From: Sulfuricurvum sp.
GTDB lineage: Bacteria > Campylobacterota > Campylobacteria > Campylobacterales > Sulfurimonadaceae
NCBI RefSeq assembly: GCF_028713855.1
Contig: NZ_JAQTNN010000003.1
Coordinates: forward strand, 124,001 to 188,000
Length of the DNA: 64,000 nt
Reading direction: 5' to 3'
A model generated the notes under the pieces. That model was not told where the DNA came from, ran no database searches, and saw nothing but the letters and a program-made list of their open reading frames with translations. This document shows positions 9,113 through 16,705 of the stretch, in pieces. The first letter of the stretch is position 1. Each line of letters opens with the position of its first letter. A program made the translations under genes and the position numbers.

Positions 9113-9880
9113 ATGAAGTTTCAATGTGATTTTCCACCGCAATATGGCTATTTACAAGAGTCGTTTAAAAATATTCAATCTCTTTTTGCAGGGGATAACC
9201 ACAGCATTCATAAAGCTCGTAATGAACTAAAAATTATTGATATTCAAGGGGTTAAAACGGTCGTTAAGTCGTTTAAAGTCCCCCATTTACTTAACCGCAT
9301 CGTCTATTCTTATTTTCGTCGCAGCAAAGCGTATAAATCGTATCATAATGCACTCCGTTTGCAAGAACTCACTATTTCAACCCCTCAACCAATCGCCCTC
9401 ATCGAATGTTTCGAATCGGGTTTATTAGCGGACAGCTATTTTATCAGCGAATATTTCGAATACGACTTTACGATCCGCACTCCGCTGCTTGAAATGCTGA
9501 GTGATCGTGAAGCTATTTTCACCGCTTTTGCCGCCTATACCTACGAATTGCATCAAAAAGGGGTTTGGCATCTCGATTATTCTCCCGGAAATATTTTGAT
9601 CAAAAGAACCGAAGATGGCTATCAGTTCAGTATCGTCGATATCAATCGAATGGAGTTCAGAGAAATCTCCCCGATTCAAGGGTGTGAAAATTTTAACAAA
9701 CTATGGGCGAGCAATAAAGAACTGGAGATTATGGGGTGTGAGTATGCACGACTCAGCGGATTGGATGAAACACTCACAATTAATGAAATGAAACGACACA
9801 ACGATGCTAACAAACGAGTCAAAAATTTTAAAAAGAGACTCAAACGAGTGTTAAAAGGCGATTTTTCAACGCCTGTTTAA
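9113..9880 (+). CDS. lipopolysaccharide core kinase-like protein (Kdo/WaaP/InaA family)
   Basis: This 255-residue protein-kinase-like protein has the catalytic loop VWHLDYSPGNILI (HLD at 153-155, Asn160) and IVDINRM (Asp176 in place of the DFG Asp). These are typical of WaaP/KdkA-type kinases that phosphorylate Kdo or heptose of the inner core. The ATG at 9113 is preferred because AAAGG lies just upstream. An in-frame start at 9053 would add 20 residues but has no ribosome site. It is convergent with the GT9 gene, overlapping it by 41 bp. Placement inside the core cluster supports the role; the phosphorylated position is inferred. Confidence 0.8.
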   Translation: MKFQCDFPPQYGYLQESFKNIQSLFAGDNHSIHKARNELKIIDIQGVKTVVKSFKVPHLLNRIVYSYFRRSKAYKSYHNALRLQELTISTPQPIALIECFESGLLADSYFISEYFEYDFTIRTPLLEMLSDREAIFTAFAAYTYELHQKGVWHLDYSPGNILIKRTEDGYQFSIVDINRMEFREISPIQGCENFNKLWASNKELEIMGCEYARLSGLDETLTINEMKRHNDANKRVKNFKKRLKRVLKGDFSTPV

Positions 9881-10805
9881 CCTTCTCGAACATCTCTCCA
9901 CGCCCTTGTGGATTGAGCGGAATCATAAAGTGATGCTGTACTGCTCCGATACTTTTCCAACGTAATGCCGACGCAAAACGGGTATCGGCAAAAAAAGTAA
10001 ATGTCTCACATCCTACGGCACTTGCCAGATGATACGTCCCCGTCGAGGTACTTATAAACAGTTTAAAACTGCTTATAAGTGCGGCAAAATCGACAACACT
10101 TCCTACCGATCGATATAAAACAACCCTGCTCTCACCCAATAATTCTTTCGCTTCGTTATAAAGCCTTTCTTCATCCGGGCCGAATGTCATAACCACATCG
10201 AGTTGCTCATATGTTTGTGCAATTCGTACCAGATCAATGTATTCGCTGAGGGTCCAGTTAGCGTCCGATGAACCGCCAAAACCGGGATGAAATGCTACAA
10301 CCGGTTTGCTGACTTCATATTCGGTACAAAATGCTTTGAAAATATCATCGCTAAAAGGCAAAAGTGGTTGCGGGAAATCGAGCGAAATATCAGGAAAAAG
10401 GGCTTTGCTCAGTTGAAGATTGTATTCAAATTCAGCCATTTCCACGCGGCTGCGGCGCTGGGTGATACGGCGGTTGTAAAAAATTTGGGCTATTTTGGTA
10501 GCCGGAGCGATACGTATCGGAATACGGGCAATCCACTGTGCCAGTGCTACGCGTGTGTTGGAAAAGAGGGTGATAGAGGCATCGATACGGGCTTGTTTGA
10601 TTTTAAAAGCAAGTTCAAGGATCTCTTCACCGCCATCAACGATCACCTCATCGATAAATTCACACGATTCCGCTAATGTACGGTTCAGAGGGGCTACAAG
10701 AGCGATAATACGGTTCGAGGGATTATGATGCTTAAGAACATACAGAGTCGGCAACGCGGTTATAAAATCACCCAGTTTATCGTTACGTACCACCATAATA
10801 TTCAT
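9840..10805 (-). CDS. glycosyltransferase family 9 (heptosyltransferase-like)
   Basis: This 321-residue GT9 protein begins with IMVVRNDKLGDFITALPTLY, the GD acceptor motif of heptosyltransferases. It continues with VAFHPGFGGSSDANWTLSEY, the donor phosphate loop, and ends with ISTSTGTYHLASAVG (pattern S/N-T-G-x-x-H). It likely transfers heptose to Kdo or to another core residue; sequence alone does not separate WaaC from WaaQ types. It lies between the kinase and the TIM-barrel gene and shares a divergent intergenic region with the latter. A ribosome site GAGG precedes the ATG. Confidence 0.85.
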   Translation of the reverse strand: MNIMVVRNDKLGDFITALPTLYVLKHHNPSNRIIALVAPLNRTLAESCEFIDEVIVDGGEEILELAFKIKQARIDASITLFSNTRVALAQWIARIPIRIAPATKIAQIFYNRRITQRRSRVEMAEFEYNLQLSKALFPDISLDFPQPLLPFSDDIFKAFCTEYEVSKPVVAFHPGFGGSSDANWTLSEYIDLVRIAQTYEQLDVVMTFGPDEERLYNEAKELLGESRVVLYRSVGSVVDFAALISSFKLFISTSTGTYHLASAVGCETFTFFADTRFASALRWKSIGAVQHHFMIPLNPQGRGEMFEKVKQALKNRLLTLV

Positions 10806-10861
10806 ACTGCCGCCTCATCTTTAGTCCCCGCATTCTACCTAATTGATGGTAAAGAAAACGC

Positions 10862-10867
10862 TATAAT
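10862..10867 (+). promoter_or_regulatory. -10 box TATAAT six bases before the start at 10874
   Basis: A perfect TATAAT is followed by six bases and then the ATG at 10874. Since transcription usually starts six to eight bases after the -10 box, the mRNA would begin at or next to the A of the ATG. No Shine-Dalgarno sequence lies in the six bases. The minus-strand reading of the same site (TATTAT) could also serve the divergent GT9 gene. Confidence 0.55.
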
Positions 10868-10873
10868 ACGCGT

Positions 10874-12046
10874 ATGAAAGCACCTTTTGCCTGGGATCAT
10901 TATTCCGATCAGCCCGCCATCATCAAAAATAAAGCATTAAAACGTGCCATGCGGCGCAGTGCACTCCCATCGCTCATTAAAACTTTTTTGATTGCCCTCA
11001 TTACACTGCCTATTGCCCTTTTATTGATCCCTTTTGTGCGACGTCGCCACATTAGCGGTGAGCACTTTTTCGGCATGGGGGTAAACCTCGATAAAGAACC
11101 CAATACAACCCCCTATCTACTGGATGAATTAGGGGTCAAAAAGGTCCTGATCCGCATCCCCCTGTGGGAGATGGATCGGTTGCACGAATACGTCGCCTTT
11201 ATCCGCAGTTTTTCGGGGAAACACATCACTGTTGCGCTGCTCCAAGACCGTGAACACATCACCAGTCCTGATATGTGCAGGGATCATTTCATCCAGATTT
11301 TCAAAGCACTGGACGGTGTTTGCGATACCTATGTCATCGGTTCAACCATCAATAGAGCCAAATGGGGATTCTTTAGCGTCAACGAGTACCTCAGCTTTTA
11401 TTCCGTCGCATACGATCTGAAACTGCAACGCTTTCCCCATCTCAAACTGATCGGCTCCAACGTCATTGACTTCGAACACCATTTTAGCGCCCACACCCTT
11501 TGTAATCTTGCAAAAATCAAATTTGATGCGGTAGGAAGCTTGCTCTACGTTGACCGTCGCGGAGCTCCTGAAAACACCCAAATGGGATTTGATTTGATCG
11601 GAAAAATAAAATTTCTCGCCGCTTTGCTACGCCTTAGCCCAAAGACCTCCAACGAACTGATCATTACCGAAACCAACTGGCCGATCAAAAACACCGCCCC
11701 CTATGCCCCCACCAGTGAGACAGAGTGTGTGAATGAAGAGGATTACAGTGATTTCATGGTGCGCTATCATCTCCTCGCTTTTGCATCGCAGCAGGTGAGC
11801 TGCGTTTTTTGGCATCAGTTGATCGCCCCCGGATACGGACTTATTGACAACCGTAAAGGGATACGAAAACGCCCCTCTTTTGATGCCTATAAAACTATGT
11901 TATCGCATTTAAATGACGCCGAGTTTATACGCTATCGTCATAATAAAGAGACTCATTCGCTCGTTTGTTCCACCCCTAGAGGAGAATTGAACATTACATG
12001 GAATCTCACCTCGACACCTCTCTACACTTATAAGGCTCTCTCGTGA
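10874..12046 (+). CDS. membrane-anchored TIM-barrel glycosidase-like protein
   Basis: This 390-residue protein has a short basic N-terminus, one hydrophobic segment at residues 34-53, and then a domain resembling clan-A glycoside hydrolases (GH39-like). Evidence for the barrel includes FGMGVNL, the repeated strand pattern VLIRIPLWEM, and ELIITETNWP with Glu266 in the nucleophile position. The position where active enzymes have NE is VIGSTINRAKWG (residues 154-165), so the usual acid/base Glu appears to be missing. It overlaps waaF by 4 bp, so it is translated together with a core heptosyltransferase. It may bind or trim core sugar; activity is doubtful. Confidence 0.55.
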   Translation: MKAPFAWDHYSDQPAIIKNKALKRAMRRSALPSLIKTFLIALITLPIALLLIPFVRRRHISGEHFFGMGVNLDKEPNTTPYLLDELGVKKVLIRIPLWEMDRLHEYVAFIRSFSGKHITVALLQDREHITSPDMCRDHFIQIFKALDGVCDTYVIGSTINRAKWGFFSVNEYLSFYSVAYDLKLQRFPHLKLIGSNVIDFEHHFSAHTLCNLAKIKFDAVGSLLYVDRRGAPENTQMGFDLIGKIKFLAALLRLSPKTSNELIITETNWPIKNTAPYAPTSETECVNEEDYSDFMVRYHLLAFASQQVSCVFWHQLIAPGYGLIDNRKGIRKRPSFDAYKTMLSHLNDAEFIRYRHNKETHSLVCSTPRGELNITWNLTSTPLYTYKALS

Positions 12047-13047
12047 AAATACTCGTCATTCTCCCCAACTGGCTCGGCGACGCTGTAATGGCAACTCCCG
12101 CTATAGAAGCACTATGTGCTGTCTATCCCGAGGCGGAGCTTACCTTGGTCGGTTCGTTTGTCAGTATTGAAGCGTTGAAATATCATCCCCAATGCATACG
12201 CCATTATGTTGATGAGACAAAAAAAAGGGGCAATCGTCTTGTCAATACACTGCGATTTGCCAAAGAGCTTGGAAAACATGATTTAGCTATCACGTTTCGC
12301 AATCAGCTTCACTCCTCACTTCTGCTTTCATGGACGAAAACACCGATTACAGCAGGACGAAAAAGCTGGCATTCGAAACTCTTTCTGACGCATGCCATCA
12401 AACCGTTCCATCCTTCTCATTTGGTGGAGCAATATCGCGATATCGCTCAGAGTCTGAGCCCGTCACCTCTTATCACCCAAAACCTTCAGCTCCATATTCC
12501 GCCTCATGCCTATTCCCGCCCCACGCTAGGAATTAATCCCGGTGCAACGTACGGAAGCGCCAAACGGTGGTATCCCGAAAATTTTGCCGAAGTGGCTCGT
12601 GCTTTGAGTGAACGTTTCGACATTATCCTCTTCGGCGGCCCGAATGAAGTAGGAATGGCCAACGATATTGAGTCACGGTTAAAGGGGATCAATATCACCA
12701 ATCTTGCCGGTAAAACATCGATACAGGAATTATGCAGTTTTATCGGAGGACTGGATCTGTTTATTACCAACGACAGTGGTCCGATGCATGTCGCGGCGGC
12801 CTATCAGGTACCGACGGTGGCGATCTTCGGCCCGACACGCCACACAGAAACTTCACAGTGGATGAATGAAAAAAGTGTTATTGTGAGACATGATATGATA
12901 TGCGCACCGTGTATGAAGCGTGAATGCCCCTTAGGACATCATGAGTGTATGAAGAGTATCACCTCATCTGAGGTGATAGAAGCTGCTAAAAGTCTAATCT
13001 CATCCCAAAGTACCATGAGTCATTATACGTCACATCACGGCTTTTAA
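12043..13047 (+). CDS. waaF: ADP-heptose:LPS heptosyltransferase II
   Basis: This 334-residue protein adds the second L,D-heptose to the inner core at the cytoplasmic face of the inner membrane. Clear signatures are ILVILPNWLGDAVMATPAIE, the donor loop NPGATYGSAKRW, ITNDSGPMHVAAAY (NDSGxxH) and the C-terminal Cys-rich CAPCMKRECPLGHHECM seen in WaaF-type enzymes. The GTG start at 12043 overlaps the preceding TGA by 4 bp. The 3' end overlaps the convergent outer-membrane protein gene by 62 bp. The enzymes making its donor, ADP-heptose, are encoded nearby at 13567-16007 and 19571-20665. Confidence 0.93.
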   Translation: MKILVILPNWLGDAVMATPAIEALCAVYPEAELTLVGSFVSIEALKYHPQCIRHYVDETKKRGNRLVNTLRFAKELGKHDLAITFRNQLHSSLLLSWTKTPITAGRKSWHSKLFLTHAIKPFHPSHLVEQYRDIAQSLSPSPLITQNLQLHIPPHAYSRPTLGINPGATYGSAKRWYPENFAEVARALSERFDIILFGGPNEVGMANDIESRLKGINITNLAGKTSIQELCSFIGGLDLFITNDSGPMHVAAAYQVPTVAIFGPTRHTETSQWMNEKSVIVRHDMICAPCMKRECPLGHHECMKSITSSEVIEAAKSLISSQSTMSHYTSHHGF

Positions 13048-13573
13048 GATTGGTATCGATTTGTCGGTATCCGACTTCAAGGCGTCCGTTATCAATCGGT
13101 TCAGCATCCAAATGCAGACGTGTTTCCAGATACGAGTCCCCGTCTTTGAAACTCAGTACCGACGGGGCATAATAGAGTGATCCGCCAAGATAAAACGGGA
13201 ATGGAGTATTCAACGGCAAGCGAAGTTCCGCTTCCGCCCCCAGAGGAATCGCAGCGTACGTATTGCCGTCAAATTTGGTGAATTCACCCTTGATCCCTAA
13301 TCCCAGTTTCAATCCCGGAACACCCTGAACCGGACGCATAACCATGAAAGAGACCTCCATCAGCGGATCCGGATTGGCAATCGTATTACTGTTATTATTG
13401 TCTCCGTTTAAAAAACGGGCACCTATGTAGGTATTTTGCATCGCATTTCCCATTCGTCCCATATCCAAACGAATCTGTCCTTCGACATCCCGACTGTTCA
13501 CATTCGCTTCGATCTGGTGTGCGGCGAACGCTCCCGAACTGATTAAAGCGCATAAGATTATTTTTTTTAGCAT
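12986..13573 (-). CDS. YfaZ-like outer membrane beta-barrel protein
   Basis: This 195-residue protein has a Sec signal peptide (MLKKIILCALISSGAFAA) and a predicted small beta-barrel ending in WYFGMRLDF, with the terminal Phe expected of BAM substrates. Alternating strands such as LRLPLNTPFPFYLGGSLYYAPS fit the YfaZ family, whose function is not settled. GAGGGGA precedes the ATG. The start overlaps hldE by 7 bp, so it is the last gene of the hldD-hldE operon. Its 3' end runs 62 bp into waaF on the opposite strand, an unusually long convergent overlap. Confidence 0.75.
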   Translation of the reverse strand: MLKKIILCALISSGAFAAHQIEANVNSRDVEGQIRLDMGRMGNAMQNTYIGARFLNGDNNNSNTIANPDPLMEVSFMVMRPVQGVPGLKLGLGIKGEFTKFDGNTYAAIPLGAEAELRLPLNTPFPFYLGGSLYYAPSVLSFKDGDSYLETRLHLDAEPIDNGRLEVGYRQIDTNLKSRDVTYNDSWYFGMRLDF

Positions 13574-15000
13574 AGTGTCCCCTCATTAATTCGTGCTATA
13601 GTAGCCGTCGTACTTTTACCGTCCACAAACTGCACCAGTTTCAATTCCTTAGCAAATTCTGCTCCAACGACCAATTTGCCCTCATAATCTCCCCCTTTGA
13701 CGAGGATATCGGGGGCAATATTTTTAATCAGTTCATACGGAGTTTCATCACTAAACATCACGACAAAATCGACCGATTCGAGCGCAGCTAAAATGTAAGC
13801 GCGATCCGCTTCGGTATTGACAGGCCGTGTAGGTCCTTTCAGAGTACGAACCGAATCATCAGAGTTAAGACCGACAATCAATACATCCCCATAACTCTTG
13901 GCCTCTTGGAGATATTTCACATGCCCGACATGGAGAATATCGAAACACCCGTTGGTAAAGACCACTTTCTTCCCTTCACGTTTTAAACGTTCAGAGAGGG
14001 CAAAAATTTCTTCTTGCGTTTTGATATGCATATCTGACGTACTTTGATGCAGACTCGATTCATACTCTTCGATCTCGCTGAGTGTTACGGTAGCTGAACC
14101 GATCTTGCCCACAACCACTGCCGCAGCATGGTTGGCAAAAGGAGCTGCTTCATCGATACCAAGCCCAGCGCTCAAAGCAAATGAGAGAGATGCAATAACC
14201 GTATCTCCCGCACCCGTAACATCATAAACCTCTTTAGCTACCGTAGGAAAACGGCGCATACTCTGATCATAAATAGCGATTCCATCCTCTGAAAGGGTGA
14301 TCATCGAACATTCTAACGCACAGGTCTCTTTTAAACTTACAAGAGCTTTTTTGAGACTAACCTCATCATTGATGATTATCCCTGTCGCTTCGGATGCCTC
14401 TTTTTTATTTGGCGTCAGCAAATAAGCTCCGCGGTATTTTCGGTAATCTTTCCCTTTCGGGTCAACCAACACTTTTTTACCTGCTGCTTTTGCCGTCGCG
14501 ATTATCCCTCCCGCGACCGCATCGGTAATAACCCCTTTACCGTAATCAGAGAGAATAATAATGTCACACGTATCAATCACATCTATGATATGGGAAACGA
14601 TTGCGCGCTCGCTTGCTTTATCAATCGATTCTTTGGACTCTTTGTCATAGCGCAAAATTTGCTGATTTGAAGCAATAATACGGCTTTTTTTGGATGTTTT
14701 GCGTCCCTTTTGCTGGATCAGGCCATCACTGTTAGCACCGATATCTGAAAGCATCTTTCGTAACTCTTCACCGTTTTCATCATCTCCGATTACCCCGCTC
14801 ACACTCACCCGTGCACCCAAAGCGATAAGATTGTTGATTACATTTCCCGCACCCCCGAGTACGGTCGTTTCACGAGAGATATCGACTACCTGAACAGGAG
14901 CCTCAGGGGAGATACGCTCACACCCTCCCCACAGATAATGGTCGATCATCAAATCCCCGATCACGAGAATATGAGGATGGATATCGCTTAAGTGTTTCAT
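13567..15000 (-). CDS. hldE: bifunctional heptose-7-phosphate kinase / heptose-1-phosphate adenylyltransferase
   Basis: This 477-residue fusion enzyme of ADP-heptose synthesis has two domains. Residues 1 to about 320 are a PfkB-type sugar kinase with VIGDLMIDHYLWGGCERISP near the N-terminus and the catalytic VTGAGDTVIASLSFAL. Residues from about 335 are a cytidylyltransferase-like domain with VFTNGCFDILHVGHVKYL (HxGH) and NSDDSVRTLKGPTRP. It phosphorylates D-glycero-D-manno-heptose-7-P at C1 and later adenylylates C1 after GmhB has acted. The ATG overlaps the hldD stop as TGATG, indicating coupled translation. Confidence 0.96.
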   Translation of the reverse strand: MKHLSDIHPHILVIGDLMIDHYLWGGCERISPEAPVQVVDISRETTVLGGAGNVINNLIALGARVSVSGVIGDDENGEELRKMLSDIGANSDGLIQQKGRKTSKKSRIIASNQQILRYDKESKESIDKASERAIVSHIIDVIDTCDIIILSDYGKGVITDAVAGGIIATAKAAGKKVLVDPKGKDYRKYRGAYLLTPNKKEASEATGIIINDEVSLKKALVSLKETCALECSMITLSEDGIAIYDQSMRRFPTVAKEVYDVTGAGDTVIASLSFALSAGLGIDEAAPFANHAAAVVVGKIGSATVTLSEIEEYESSLHQSTSDMHIKTQEEIFALSERLKREGKKVVFTNGCFDILHVGHVKYLQEAKSYGDVLIVGLNSDDSVRTLKGPTRPVNTEADRAYILAALESVDFVVMFSDETPYELIKNIAPDILVKGGDYEGKLVVGAEFAKELKLVQFVDGKSTTATIARINEGTLC

Positions 15001-16007
15001 CAGAGTTCCTGCTCAAATAGACGCTTGATTTCCGGCACGTATGCCGCGATTCCCTCTTCGAAGGTAAAACGCGGCGCATATCCCAAAACCGTTTTGGTGG
15101 ATTCGATATCGGCTTCGGTATGGAACTGATACCGTCCAACATACGGGTTAGGTATATATTCACACGGCAACGACGTCCCTAGTTCATTTTGGAGAATATC
15201 AACCATCGATTGAAACGATCGTGCTTTACCGGTTCCGACATTAAAGACACCGTTTTCTTTCGGATTCATTGCGAGGACATTGGCCTGAATAATATCTTCA
15301 ATATAGATGAAATCACGCAGGATTTGATCCGAGTTTTCAAACAGTTTCGGGTTTTTCCCCGCCAAAAGCTGGTGTCCAAACTGCACGACCATGGACGCCG
15401 TTTTATTTTTGAAAAATTCTCTCGGGCCATAAACGTTAAAATAGCGCAAGCCGACAATACTGATATGATCGTATTTTTTAGTATATTTATGCGCTAAATG
15501 ATCCATCATCAATTTTGAAAAACCGTATACATTTTGAGGAGCTTCCCGCCCGACACGCTGTGGTGATAGAGCGTCACCATAGGTAGCACCGGAAGAGGCA
15601 TAAATCATATTGGCACCGTGAGCTACGGCAATATCGAGGAGATCTTTAAACGCATTAACGTTCGTCTGAATCATCAAATCCTGTTCTAACGCTGTAGTAT
15701 CGGAGATCGCCGCTTCATGAAAAATGTAATCGAACTGAAAGTCACGCTTGAGTTTGGCCAGCAATGCATGATCATTGATGTCACCGCTGATCACCTCTCC
15801 CCGAAATCCGAGAAGATTTTTAAAATGACCGAAACTTCTCAAATTTCCGTTGGAAAGGGTAATATTTGAACGGAACAAGTCCAGTACCACAACATGGGTA
15901 TCCGGATAATTCTCTTGAAAATAAAAAGCAAGATTCGAGCCGATAAACCCTGCTCCCCCTGTAATCAAAATAGTTTTACGATTCAACTCGATATCTTGAA
16001 AGCGCAT
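15000..16007 (-). CDS. hldD: ADP-L-glycero-D-manno-heptose 6-epimerase
   Basis: This 335-residue extended short-chain dehydrogenase carries out the last step of ADP-heptose synthesis. It has the NAD(P)-binding ILITGGAGFIGSNLAFYFQ at the N-terminus, the catalytic YGFSKLMMDH (YxxxK) and SSGATYGD with the Ser/Thr of the triad. The substrate region RYFNVYGPREFFKNKTASM is typical of HldD. GAGGA sits six bases before the ATG. It is the first gene of a minus-strand operon with hldE and the YfaZ-like gene. Its upstream region faces the c553 promoter. Confidence 0.95.
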   Translation of the reverse strand: MRFQDIELNRKTILITGGAGFIGSNLAFYFQENYPDTHVVVLDLFRSNITLSNGNLRSFGHFKNLLGFRGEVISGDINDHALLAKLKRDFQFDYIFHEAAISDTTALEQDLMIQTNVNAFKDLLDIAVAHGANMIYASSGATYGDALSPQRVGREAPQNVYGFSKLMMDHLAHKYTKKYDHISIVGLRYFNVYGPREFFKNKTASMVVQFGHQLLAGKNPKLFENSDQILRDFIYIEDIIQANVLAMNPKENGVFNVGTGKARSFQSMVDILQNELGTSLPCEYIPNPYVGRYQFHTEADIESTKTVLGYAPRFTFEEGIAAYVPEIKRLFEQEL

Positions 16008-16096
16008 AGTTAGTCCTCAGTTAAGGTAGGTGACATATTGTAACAAAGCTTCCATTAAAGGAGAGAAATGTTAGAGTCATTTAAGATTGCTAAGAC

Positions 16097-16102
16097 TATA
16101 AT
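16097..16102 (+). promoter_or_regulatory. -10 box of the cytochrome c553 gene
   Basis: TATAAT lies 29 bp before the ATG at 16132, and a GGAG ribosome site follows at about 16121-16125. There is no clear -35 hexamer, as usual for sigma70 promoters of this phylum. Confidence 0.6.
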
Positions 16103-16131
16103 GACGACGAAATTTTTAATGGAGAAAACAA

Positions 16132-16428
16132 ATGAAAAAAATTGCTCTTGCAATGTTATTCGCTGGTGTATCTTTGATGGCTGCCGATGGTAAAGCCCTA
16201 ACTGCTAAATGTGCTGCATGCCATGGTGCTTCTTTCGAAAAAGCGGCTCTTGGTAAATCAGTGATCGTAAAAGGTCAAGCTGCTGGTGCTATCGAAGCTT
16301 CTTTGAAAGCATACAAAGCTGGCACACAAAACAAAGCTGGTATGGGTGCATTGATGAAAGGGCAAGTTGCTTCTATGTCTGACGCTGATATCAAAGCAGT
16401 TGCTTCTTACGTAGCAGGTCTTAAATAA
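16132..16428 (+). CDS. periplasmic cytochrome c553 family protein
   Basis: This 98-residue protein has a signal peptide (MKKIALAMLFAGVSLMAADG) and one CAACH heme-binding motif just after cleavage. GMGALMKGQ supplies the likely axial Met, and a short C-terminal helix ends AVASYVAGLK. It is a small class I electron carrier, probably feeding the cbb3 oxidase or a peroxidase. It is monocistronic, with its own promoter and a strong terminator. The cbb3 assembly genes on the opposite strand just beyond the terminator fit a respiratory role. The gene is rich in codons ending in T and favours Ala and Lys, as expected for a highly expressed protein. Confidence 0.9.
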   Translation: MKKIALAMLFAGVSLMAADGKALTAKCAACHGASFEKAALGKSVIVKGQAAGAIEASLKAYKAGTQNKAGMGALMKGQVASMSDADIKAVASYVAGLK

Positions 16429-16435
16429 TACCTCG

Positions 16436-16461
16436 CTCACCGCCTTAAGCGGTGAGTTTTT
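16436..16461 (+). terminator. Rho-independent terminator of the c553 gene
   Basis: A perfect 8-bp stem CTCACCGC / GCGGTGAG with a five-base loop CTTAA is followed directly by TTTTT. It begins 7 bp after the c553 stop codon. The other strand lacks a U-tract after the stem, so it acts in the plus direction. Confidence 0.85.
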
Positions 16462-16476
16462 CTCTTATCTTTAGAA

Positions 16477-16695
16477 TTATTCCGGTTTATACTCTTTTTT
16501 ACTCACTGCTTCTTGTTTTCGTTGTTGATTCGCAGCATCGTTCAGTTCATGCTCATCATCATACTGTACCTGATTCATCATTTTGGTTTCATCATCAAAC
16601 TGACCGTTTTTAATGCCCCATAAAAATGCCGCTAATGCAATACCGCCTAAAAAAAGCGATGCACCCAACATCATTGCTATTACCCAACTGTCCAT
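16477..16695 (-). CDS. ccoS: cbb3-type cytochrome oxidase assembly protein CcoS
   Basis: This 72-residue single-pass membrane protein has the helix MDSWVIAMMLGASLFLGGIA followed by LWGIKNGQFDD, the conserved CcoS hallmark. The rest is a hydrophilic tail. CcoS is needed for heme and copper insertion into cbb3 oxidase. The start at 16695 is chosen because AAAGGA precedes it; a longer frame to 16782 would run into the ccoI gene. It begins 10 bp after ccoI, the usual partner. Confidence 0.9.
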   Translation of the reverse strand: MDSWVIAMMLGASLFLGGIALAAFLWGIKNGQFDDETKMMNQVQYDDEHELNDAANQQRKQEAVSKKEYKPE

Positions 16696-16705
16696 AGGAT
16701 TCCTT

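Noticed and set aside
16540-16600. Similarity of the CcoS tail (MMNQVQYDDE) to the MLNQVQYD peptide of the repeat at 58.1 kb
   Set aside because: CcoS proteins commonly have an acidic tail with a similar run after the FDD motif, and no hairpin or flanking repeat ends are seen here, so chance or family sequence is more likely than insertion.
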